Below, piece after piece: positions 31,774 through 40,799 of a DNA stretch of 64,000 bases (its first letter is position 1; each line of letters begins with the position of its first letter). The notes beneath the pieces are model-generated. The model was given only the letters and a program-made list of their open reading frames with translations, did no database searches and was not told the origin of the DNA. Location of the stretch: the NCBI GenBank assembly GCA_050084515.1, contig CM114274.1, positions 23,498,001 to 23,562,000 on the forward strand, written 5' to 3'. This stretch comes from Blasia pusilla (Eukaryota > Marchantiophyta > Marchantiopsida > Blasiales). A program made the translations under genes and the position numbers.

Positions 31774-32081
31774 ATCACTTTGGCATTCGTTGACTTAGTA
31801 AGCGGCGGCCCCTTTGGCTTTGCGTTGAGTTCCACTCGTTTTGCCGCTGGGGCAAGAGACCCTCCATGGTCACGCTCACCCCCATTCCAAACCCTCTTGG
31901 ATGTCCCTTTGTTCTTCTCAGAACTTAGAAAAACTTTTTGTCTCAAAGGGTTTGGGTGTTGGACTTCATCGTCCCCAATCCGCTCGGCTAGTCTCAAGAG
32001 ATCCGCGCGACGCCTCGGGGTGTGAGGCATACGAAAGAGAGCCTTCTCGGCACTCGGTTTGAGCCCACTTAGGAAGATCAC
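31701..32081 (-). pseudogene. Chromovirus gag, C-terminal part with broken zinc knuckle
   Basis: It carries IFLSGLKPSAEKAL, a basic stretch, and CYNCGEP at the start of a CCHC knuckle. The rest of the knuckle (HMAKEC) is found in the pol frame, so a 1-bp loss near 31,750 splits the motif. Nucleocapsid function would be lost. It overlaps the pol frame, as expected for a former continuous gag-pol. Confidence 0.8.
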
Positions 32082-32806
32082 CTTTTAGTATGTTCATCCG
32101 TGGAAAGTGCAAGTGCACTCATGAGCGCACTAAACTCTCGCACATAAGCGCCAAGTGATCCACTCTGGCGCAACCTCACCACCTCCATGCCATCGCGGTT
32201 CTTCTGATATTCCGGAGTGAATCGGTTCCCAATCAACTCCTTGAAATCTTCCCAACTCAACCTTTTCCCACGACCTAGATGTTCTTTGCGGTGAGCCGTC
32301 CACCAATGGAGAGCGTGATCTTTGAGAAACGTGACCGCTACAGTCACCTTGTCTTGTTCATCTGCCTTTTGCGCTTCGAAATAGAGTTCGAGTTCCGTTA
32401 GAAACTCGCTCACTTTCCGAGAACGCCCCATTCCTGTGAATGGCATTGGCAAATTAGTCTTACAAAGCTTCTTGCCAGAACTAGAGGCTCCATTTGACTT
32501 GAATTCCGATATCACCTTGCGTTATTCAGCCATCTCGTCTACCATCACCTTCATCAATCCCATCATTTGGATATAAAAGGCCGGATCGTTTAAGTTTGGA
32601 CCCGAAGGTCCCGCGGAAAGATTTTCGGTTGGAACATCCTCATGTCTGGGACTCCGCACTTCGGGAGTCGCAAATTCCACCTCCCGCTCTCGGTCCGTCA
32701 TTGATTTGTCTCTTGGCTTCTTTGCTTTGACTCGCGGTTTCCTCGGTTCTTCGCCCTTGGTCACCATTTGCGAGTCGTCGCCTTTTCTCAGATCTCCTCC
32801 TCGCAT
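32078..32806 (-). pseudogene. Chromovirus gag, N-terminal part
   Basis: Two collinear frames, 32,806-32,522 and 32,515-32,078, separated by an in-frame TAA at 32,522-32,524. The second has the gypsy gag core: PMPFTGMGRSRKVSEFLTEL, HALHWWTAHR, SWEDFKELIGNRFTPEY, and LRQSGSLGAYVREFSAL. A frameshift in an AAAA run at about 32,085-32,090 separates it from the C-terminal part. The N-terminal frame is basic/acidic low-complexity sequence without a named domain. It would encode the capsid, but is not expressible as one protein. Confidence 0.8.
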
Positions 32807-32906
32807 CTTGCGTTCCTCCTCGTTGTCGCGGTCTTCTGGCTACCTTGAGTTCTTCCCAAACGTCCTGATCTTCAACGACCCCAAGTTCACGCTCATCAAG
32901 GAATTT

Positions 32907-32917
32907 CTCTGATACCA
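32907..32917 (-). other. Primer binding site complementary to initiator tRNA-Met
   Basis: The minus strand reads TGGTATCAGAG two bases after the 5' LTR end. This is the standard primer site of many plant LTR elements. Confidence 0.8.
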
Positions 32918-32919
32918 CG

Positions 32920-33939
32920 TGTCGTGCGCCTACTCTCCTTGAACGTTAATCTTGTTTGTTGCGGAAGCGTGCGTTCAGTAGGTCACGCTCTCAACGCTGA
33001 TTTGCATTCAAACACGCACTTCGGTTAGTCGGGTCTTGGATCAATCAGCGGGACTACTTTCCGAGTTCTCGTCTCGGACTCTCTTCAAGCTCACTTTCCT
33101 AGTTTCGCGGTTTCCAACACGGGCAAGTCTCGAAAGACTTGGGACAGACTTTCTGGTCGGTTCAGGAACCTGAAACGGAGTTTCGCGCCTAGTGGTTCCA
33201 ACTGTCCGATGAACATCCAATGAGTTCCTCACCAAGACTCGCACGAAGTGAATCTCGGGTTGGAATCCAAGTGTGGTGTACAAAGTCCACTCCCTTGGAT
33301 CAGGTTTGGGTTTCGGGTTTCCGCGCCAAACTCCCGTGCCTCTGAAATGCCGTTTGGCGCCCAAAGTGGGGTTTTGTTTCCCGAGACATCTCAGACAAGG
33401 TACTCCCCTTACTAGTACTTCTGGGGATCTCCGAGCCCCCCTACATTTAGGGAAAGACACCCGGGCCTCTCCAATTGGCCCTCAACCCGATTGCTCTCTC
33501 AATCGTTTTTGGCCATTATCTCAGCCTGTACTTATGCGTTTGCTAAGATCTTTGGTGCGTTGGAAGCGTCTCAAGATCATATTTCCAATGCGCCCTTACT
33601 TGTCCCAAATGCATCTTGGAGCTCAACGTTATGGTCCTAAACACAGTCAGATTCTCCCAAACGCTAGTTGTGTTCCAAACTAGTTCTCACCTCTTTGGCA
33701 ACCAACCTCCCAAGACTCAACTCATCTCAAGTCTTGGCTCGCGTTTGGTCTAGGTTTCCTGGTCGCGACCACTAACGCATGAAACGCACAACTCTCTTCC
33801 GCGTTTCGTCTCTTAGACTTTTCCAAGAGACTCTTCCAAACGCCTCTCCAAAGCGCAAACCTCGCGGCGTGAGTTCCTTTGAGTTCTGATGTTTCGCTTG
33901 GCGCGTATTTGGTGTTGTTTGGTTATGAGGGTCGCAACA
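32920..33939 (-). repeat. 5' LTR of the chromovirus (1,020 bp)
   Basis: TG..CA ends on the minus strand (TGTTGCGACC to GCACGACA), followed by the primer site. It is complete relative to the shortened partner at 27,674-27,955. The interior (about 33.00-33.74 kb) is unique in this window. The frames inside it (up to 139 codons) are unsupported. Confidence 0.85.
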
Positions 33940-33944
33940 ACCGG

Positions 33945-34124
33945 TGAGCATCCATGATCGACTGGAGGAACCACCCATCCGAATCTATCAAAGTCAGGAT
34001 CTTTAGCCGCTAAATGGTTCCGAATTCCTGAATGAGTGAAGAATTTGGGACAACAAGGGCATTTCGTATCCCGGCTAGACGACCCACGAGCCCCTACGTG
34101 AGGGGCCGATGCGGGTCGAGGCAT
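33945..34124 (-). pseudogene. N-terminal zinc-finger-like part of the non-LTR ORF
   Basis: From an ATG at 34,124 (or a GTG two codons earlier) the frame reads RDTKCPCCPKFFTHSGIRNH and enters the chromovirus target site at 33,944. CxxC followed 12 residues later by His, with hydrophobic F and I in the usual places, resembles the N-terminal C2H2 finger of R2-like proteins, which binds target DNA. A second His at canonical spacing after the first is not visible, so the finger may be decayed or of an unusual form. The sequence continues in the element at 27,668 and below. Confidence 0.5.
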
Positions 34125-34270
34125 GGACACCTCTCACCAAGAAGAGAACATGACCCCCTCCGTCAAACTCGAGAGACAAACCCCACCAAAATCTGCCCCA
34201 TAACCCCCATTCAAACTAGCCCTAATGGTAACCGTCTCTCTTCCCGTCCACGGAAATGCTCTCCCTAGTA

Positions 34271-35773
34271 TGAACTCTCATCTACCATCTTCACCTATGA
34301 CATATTGCCCAACCCCTTCCCCAAATAATGTAGAGATAGTATGGAGGTACTAGTGATATGGAAAAAGAATAGATGGAAAAAATAGATGGGAATAGAGTGG
34401 GATAAGAGAGAAAAACATGGGTCAAACGTGAACGAGGAACGTGTGTGGCTATAGGATAAGGACATAGAGAAAGAAAAAGGGGTGGTGTGGAATAACAACA
34501 TGAGTTGTCTTGGAAACATTCAAAGTATTACAACAAAACGAGACAACAAAAAGACCCTAATACCTACATGAGAAACCCTAAAACAACAAAAATTTACAAA
34601 ACAAAATAAAATGAAAAATACTTCATTAGAAGATTGACGTTGCGGATCAAAACGTAGAGGAAATCGATATCTTCGTTTTGATATAACACACGAACCCCCT
34701 CCATCTTCCCATCCCGTAGAACTTCGCGAAGCCCTCCTCCGAGCTCCCTCGTTGGGAGGAGAGGGAAGATCGATCACACTACAGGTGGCGCATTGAACCC
34801 CCAATTGATTCTGTTTGAGTGGAGTAGCAGTAGTAAAGAGCGAACTAACAATGGAGCCCGGTAATGCTCCAAACGTGCACGTCCATCCGCCGTCCGCGGG
34901 AATGCCACCTGGTTCCAAATGAGACGTGCGACGGACTTCCAGCTGTTTCGGCCGATGACCTCCGTTGAATTCCCCGTCATCGCAAGTCCGGGTCCGGGGA
35001 GTTTTTCCACGGGCGCCAGGAAGCTGTCGGTATTTCATAGACGGGAACGGTACCGGCTTTCGAAGCGGTTTTCATAGCCCCCAAAACCTACAAAGAAACC
35101 CCATTTCCTTGCCAGTTTTTCCCCGACCAGTTTTAAAAGACACGGATATTTCTGATTTGAACTGGCTACGATCACTCGTAACGCCGAATAATCCCCGGAT
35201 CTTCCCGATCATTGCTGCAAGACCGTCGACCGGCGAGATGCCCGTTAAAGGCTTTCCATGCCTCCACCCCTCCATCGAAATCCTTCCGTCCGCATATAGA
35301 TAGATGGATGCGTGAATGTACAGCAAAAGTGCATATCTCTACGGCAGGCCCGCGAATCTCAGTCGGCGCGAGTAAGCAGAGACTTATCAGATGTGCGGCC
35401 ACGGAATCGTCGGGAGATCTCCTAATACCAACGAAGTTTCAGATCACGAATCCTGAAGGCGAACGGTAGGGGAGGACGTACGTCGACTTAATGTCGTGGA
35501 ACCGCAGGCCATTCCGCTTTACCCGTTACAACTTTCTGTTTGGTTGTTATTGCGAGACATTTGCTATCGAGATAAAGGAGTGCTTTCATTGTGAATCTTG
35601 AGGTGCTAAGTGTAGAGGATAATGCTACCGAAAATCGTCAAAGTCTAATGGCTGATTTGGTAAAGCCCACGCTAATTTCACTTCTGATGGCTCAAACGTC
35701 TTGGGTTTCACAGGAATCTGGCAGTCCATTGGATTCTTGTCACCTCTCGTTCTGCTTTCCGCCCCCTAGACGG
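34271..35773. other. No gene recognised
   Basis: This is sequence upstream of the non-LTR element. It contains the second copy of the 19-bp shared word (34,990-35,008). A 172-codon minus frame (35,038-34,520) has no family resemblance and a Phe-rich tail encoded by an A/T run. No promoter or splice structure could be defended. Confidence 0.4.
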
Positions 35774-35868
35774 CCCCTCAGGGCCGGGTCTATTTTTTGG
35801 GTCTCCACGCCCCCTCTTTTGTATCGTGATGGGTTTCCCATCCTTTTTCTACACATATATATTTTATT
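35774..35868 (+). mobile_element. 3' end fragment of the non-LTR family
   Basis: Only the last about 95 bp are present: CCTCAGGGCCGG, GGGTCTCCACGCCCCCTC, the intact hairpin GATGGGTTTCCCATC (35,828-35,842), CTTTTTCTAC and an ATATATATTTTAT tail. It is an extremely 5'-truncated insertion. It lies within an accidental 198-codon frame (35,591-36,187). Confidence 0.75.
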
Positions 35869-36510
35869 CCGTTCCTATACGTCATGTATTGTAGTAAGCA
35901 TCGGTATTGAAATAGACTTGCACCTAAATTTATTTATTAAATTTTTTTCTCGTCCGTTCTTTCTTATCACAAACGACAAGCCTTACACGGACAAAGGAGC
36001 GAAGAGTGATGTGACTGAATCCTATCTATCCTACGACATCACGAAGGACACGCCTCTTGTGATGCTTGAAATGATCATCAACACCGCACTAGAAAGAACG
36101 GATTTGGAGTGGAGGACGGCCTTTTCGTGGGAGGATTTGTTCCAACGCCTCCATTGGCCACGAAATATAGCCAAACAAGGTAGTTAACCCCTTAAAAAAG
36201 AGAGATTAGAAAGGGCAGAAAAAGAAGGGCTGGGGACACACCCCTCGTCCAAAAGAAGATAAGGGGGGGATTTTCCCGATCTGTTGAAATATGTCGTCAC
36301 CAGTGGCTATGATGGGGCTCGGTCCAACTAACTTCTCCTATAAAAGATGGGCAAAAGTGATCGGATAGAGATAAAGGTGAGCCGTCTAAGAACTGCAATC
36401 TGGACCCTAAGAAGGAGCAAATATGATGAATAAAATGATGATCCTAATCCAAGCTAAGTACCCACTACGATCACGAACGCCAGAGAAAGGAAAGACTTGT
36501 GAAAAGCATA

Positions 36511-36640
36511 TCACACTCTAGAAGCATAAAGCACACTCCTCAAGGGTACCGGCAACTCACACTCTAGAAGCACGAAAAGCACTCATCAAACGCGCGAGCC
36601 TACCAACCCATTCTAGAAGCTCAAAGCCCACTCCTACATA
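36511..36640. repeat. Degenerate tandem repeat, about 3 units of 46-52 bp
   Basis: The word C(A/T)CTCTAGAAGC or CATTCTAGAAGC followed by AAAGCACACTCCT-like sequence recurs at about 36,514, 36,560 and 36,610. Units are diverged; function unknown. Confidence 0.45.
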
Positions 36641-39600
36641 CATCTCTCTCGACTTATAGCCTTTCCGATCAATTACAACCTTTTCGCTTGTTTTGTGCCA
36701 CATATCTATCAACCCCTCACGGAACTCTCGTAGCTTGCTTCCTATTTGAGGTTAGGGCATCATCTTCTCCTCGCATGATCATACGAACTCACGCAAACGT
36801 GTGTATCAATCAGTCAAGCAATCAAAATCTTTTCGGTTGTGTCAAGCTTTAGAGATTGCTGGGGGAGGCAAATACCAAGAAACCACCGACTGCTTCCTAC
36901 GATCCCACGGAAATCACTGCGCTCTAATTGCTGAAAAGAAAAGAGCGAGCACAAGGAAAGCCTCGAGACGGCCAGAGTCTCGTGAATGTGTGGAAGTGAA
37001 GGTACGAGTCTAAGAACAATCCCGATGCCTTGAGAACGTGGGGGTCTTGGAGCTGGCCCTCGAGAAATACCTCTCCAAACCCTAAAGCATAGAGCGCAAC
37101 TTCCCGAGAGCTGATAAGGTCTGCGAGATCGAAGTTAGTCACGGAACTCGGAAACAATTACGAAGAGATTCGGAGGGTAGAATCTTCACGAATCATGACG
37201 GAGAGTACCACACTGCAAAACTGAGTGCGAAAGATTTGAAAACTCGAGTCCCCTGCAATGACTTTCTCGCTTTCCTGTCCTTCATTTCCCTGGCCATTAT
37301 GAGCGAATCGTGATCCGTATGGCATGCTGAGTTCTCCAGCAAGAAGAACCATAAACTCTGACAGACAAGACAGAGGTTTATGTTTTCCCATTCCCCGTCC
37401 CTTAGAGCCTGATCCCATGGACATGCGCGCAGGTCCCAGCGACCCTCATTTCGCCCAAAAGGTTTTTTGCGCAGAAAAACTGGCGACCGTGTATGGTCTC
37501 CGCGACCTGGTGTGCGTGGGAATGGCCCTCAATATAAACCTCATCTCTCCTAGTCACGATGCATGAGAGGGACGCCAGAGTTGTGCGGTCGGTGACCAAT
37601 GGAAAGCAAATTTCTTCCACGGTTCACAGGAAAAATAACCGCACGGTTGCTGAAATCACTCACAATTGAGCCTTTGTATGCGAACTAAGGTTGCGATTAA
37701 CACTAGACGAGGTTGCAACCCTAGAACCCAGACTTTAGAAAGAGGGTGGTCGAGTATACCCTTGGGATTAGGGTTACAGTTGCCATTCGTGAATATTCAG
37801 AAAACTGTTGCAATACCAAAATTTCTCTCTAGCTCGATCGAGCTGGACATCGTTCTCGTATCACATGCTTCTAACTAGTGCTACCATTCCTCCCTCGGTT
37901 CTTTCGGCGGACATATATTTGCGTTGTACTTTATGGAAACTTGTTGACGAACGGAGTTTACATGGAAATCGTTGAACGAATGGAGTTCCACTTGCACATC
38001 CAATGGGAGAGAGGAAACAAAAGAAAAAGTCCGTTTCAATTAGAGCAGTACTTCGTTCATTTCGGTTTTATTTCTACCTAAAGCTTTTTCTGTTTGGTAA
38101 TAGCATGCGTAACCAGTACAGGCTCGGCATGCAAACTTTGACTGTCCTGGCGTCCTAGAGATAGGCGGAATGCACCTCATCTGTTCATAGTGCAATGAAG
38201 GTCAGAGCGGATTCTGCAACGGGTCCTGAGCATCAAGCAGGACTGACATTATTAGATTGCTCCAGATTTGAAGCGTTTCGGATGGAGTCTTGATAACACC
38301 TTAAAGGAAAATGGATGCTCAAACATGACAGGGCATTCAATGGTTCAGAGAGGGAAAGGTCGAATGAAGTTTCCGTCGTGTTGATAGAAAGTATCGTAGG
38401 TATCCCTTTGCTCTGTCCTCCGCATATCTTCGACATGTCTGCAGTGGGCAGCTTTTTGTTGGAAGAGTTCGAACCTCCGAGATCTCCTGTCTGAGGCCAT
38501 GTGCATGCCCACCACTGTTTCCAAGCGCTAGCAGAGCAAACCCTTTCACCCATTCTTGTGGATGCTGTTGGGTAAATCCAACCTTCCCAGTAAAAGTTCA
38601 GCCTGAAGTGTTTTGGTGAGCATTTGTGGAAAAATCACGGATCTACCTGGTGGCTTTCGGAGCACTACCTACTGACCTTTCCCAGCCAAGAGATAATCAT
38701 AAACGTACAGAGTTGTCGCAGCAGACGTTATGGATTTCTCAATCGTTTCTAATTCTGCTTACATTTACTCCCGTGGAACTAGAATAAATTTTTTTAATCG
38801 AGAAGAACTCGTGCAGAGCAAGTTGTTACACAAGAAGTAGTATCTGGGGGTTGCCCAGAAATTTGCCGCAAGATCTGCGGAATTAAAAATCATCCATCGT
38901 AGGAGCTGAATGGAGTAACATTTTTGATTATTGGAGACTTTCTTTTATCGCACTTGTTAATATTGGCATTTGAACGAGAAAGAACCATCGCCAGGTGAAT
39001 AACATCCGAAACTTTGCACGAGAGCGAAAGATTCGGGACTGTATATCGCCGACTGTTAGACACCAGGAAGTGAATTAAAAATGTGCAACATCTGTCCCAG
39101 CTTTGAGGCCAAATACTGAGACATGAAATTTGTGCCTCCACCCAACTCCTAAATTCCACATTAGCTCGTTGCTCATTTCTTAGTCAAAAGGCTCAATGGG
39201 ATCCATCGCCATCGCATCACCAGGGCAGCTACCGCACAGATTTCAAGTTTCTCTGGTCATAGCCGCCAAATTAATCTGAGGGGTGGTCTATCGTGTTCTG
39301 TGGGAATACTCGGCATTGAGTTAACTGAAAGTCTCGTTTCCGCCAGGTGTCTGCAGAAATTATAACTTATATCCTTGTGCATCTATCGTACCGCCGGATG
39401 AATATGGGATTGCTGCAAAACTGCCATCGAACTAATCCCAAGTATCTTCCGTAGTGAACAAGAAGATAGAAAGACGAGAAAAAAACAAAAAGTCACATGA
39501 CATGAATGTTTTCTACGGCTTTCCCAGGATTCCAAACCTCGACGACCGCAGTTGACTGACACACTGAAGCGCCCATCAATGCTCTCGCATGTGAACCTGG

Positions 39601-40334
39601 AACCTCCGGATCGCTGTTGTTGGCTGGTCTCAGAAGAAGTTGTAATTTGAACATTTTCCATACATAAAGTTTTAAACCATAATAAATTGTACGAGAGTTC
39701 TGCCAAGATGCTCCCTGGAGCCGCCTGTCAGTTCTTACTCGCACAGACTGTACGCTCCCTCTCATGTACGGAGATTTGCCCAATAGCAAGATGGCAAGAA
39801 GACCTTTAAACTCCCACTGTCTACTCTGGCTCCAGCTACAACTTGGATATGTACGTCGTAGCCATAGCCTCCTCCATAGTGCGTGGGTACCTACCGAGTC
39901 CGCTGGAGCTGTAAACGGGCGAATTATTTCATATGTAACCGAGACTGCTCCTAGGTTCGGATGCCATTGCAGGGGTGGAGTTCCAGCTGCCATCGCCGCA
40001 CCTGGACCCGGGAATGTTTATGAGGAGTGTTGAAAGTTTTCGGCCCGAGTGTGCAAGGAAACACCTCTTAGTTTGAGCATTTCTCTCCAACAGCCGATCG
40101 AGCGAAGCTTTCACAGGCCACGATTCCAGAGTTTCATTCCAAACTTTTCCAAATTTCCGGACGTGAAACTTAAGATTTCTTGCGTCTTGTCCTCCTGACT
40201 GAGATTTGACGGCGTGGCTGCATGTGCGTCGAGGTTTTAAAATTGAGTCCTGACAGAATTATAATGGATCTTTGGAGTTGATGGTTTTCCATGCCCGCAA
40301 GCACATGGATGGGGGAAAGGGGAGCTCAAAAGAT

Positions 40335-40799
40335 CTAGACAATACCATGAATCTGGATCGCAAAGTCTTGATCTTCCTGGATGTACAGACACGCATGAGC
40401 ACTAGTGTGCTTAAATCGTTCCAAATCGAGCAAGGCAGCTGACCTGAAGTTTAGTGCGGTTGTTTCACTTGTTTCCTCGCATGTCGCAAGGACAAGATAT
40501 TCTGGTTCCGCTCTAATGGTTGAAGCTCCATTCCCGCTCGATCCCAGAATCGCCGGGAAAATGAGCCAGATTAACTGAAACACAAATGTGCACGTGGTGC
40601 ATCTTCTTCTCTGGATTCTGGAACCCGTTGCGTAAGACGGACGTCTGTCGATCTGAGACATGATTTGGTGGAATGAGGATAATGACAATCTTTCTAAAAT
40701 TGGTGAGGACCGATGCACGTCAGAGACTCTGTTCTGTGTCTGCACGAGAGGATCACTAGTGGCAGATATCAGAAAAGAAGGACTCAGAACTTCCCTCAA
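40335..40799 (-). other. Unsupported 154-codon frame with a signal-peptide-like segment
   Basis: From an internal Met (about 40,661) the frame reads a basic stretch, then TFVFQLIWLIFPAILGSSG (hydrophobic, small residues at its end, like a secretory signal), then a hydrophilic tail. An ATG|GTATTG donor-like word lies at its end. It could be a first exon of a secreted or membrane protein, but no following exon or family could be found. Chance is a reasonable alternative at this base composition. Confidence 0.15.

Larger units (their letters stand above)
27674..33939 (-). mobile_element. Chromodomain Ty3/gypsy element (chromovirus), nested insertion with ACCGG target duplication
   Basis: A minus-strand LTR element, 6,266 bp. 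Flanks are ACCGG on both sides (27,669-27,673 and 33,940-33,944). LTRs start TGTTGCGACC and end GCGCACGACA on the minus strand. The 5' LTR is 1,020 bp and the 3' LTR only 282 bp. A primer site TGGTATCAGAG lies 2 bp inside the 5' LTR and a purine tract AAGGAGGGGTGAG abuts the 3' LTR. Gag, protease, RT, RNase H, truncated integrase and a chromodomain follow in the standard Ty3/gypsy order. The shared parts of the LTRs differ at only about three sites, so insertion was fairly recent relative to the host non-LTR copy. Several lesions make it non-autonomous. Confidence 0.9.
24594..34270 (-). mobile_element. Non-LTR retrotransposon with restriction-like endonuclease, split by a chromovirus
   Basis: Minus-strand element of about 3.4 kb once the inserted chromovirus (27,674-33,939) is removed. 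In order it has an N-terminal zinc-finger-like block (34.09 kb), an RT domain (27.0-25.9 kb), a thumb/connector (25.9-25.5 kb), an endonuclease-like domain (25.25-24.75 kb) and a 3'-UTR with a hairpin, an ATATATA tail and no poly(A). A single ORF with N-terminal finger and C-terminal PD-(D/E)XK-like nuclease is the R2-like layout. Common plant LINEs (L1, RTE) instead place an apurinic endonuclease first. Several in-frame stops show the copy is inactive. The 5' boundary (about 34.27 kb) is approximate. Confidence 0.7.

Noticed and set aside
33041-33460. 139-codon minus-strand frame inside the chromovirus 5' LTR
   Set aside because: LTR sequence with no coding role; no family resemblance and not present in the partner LTR.
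24354-35008. The 19-bp repeats as target duplication of the non-LTR element
   Set aside because: They lie about 220 and 720 bp outside the recognised ends, so they cannot be a simple target duplication as the element is bounded here; kept only as an observation.
34520-35038. 172-codon minus-strand frame upstream of the non-LTR element as its true N-terminus
   Set aside because: Not in frame-continuity with the finger block at 34.09 kb, low-complexity tail, no motif.
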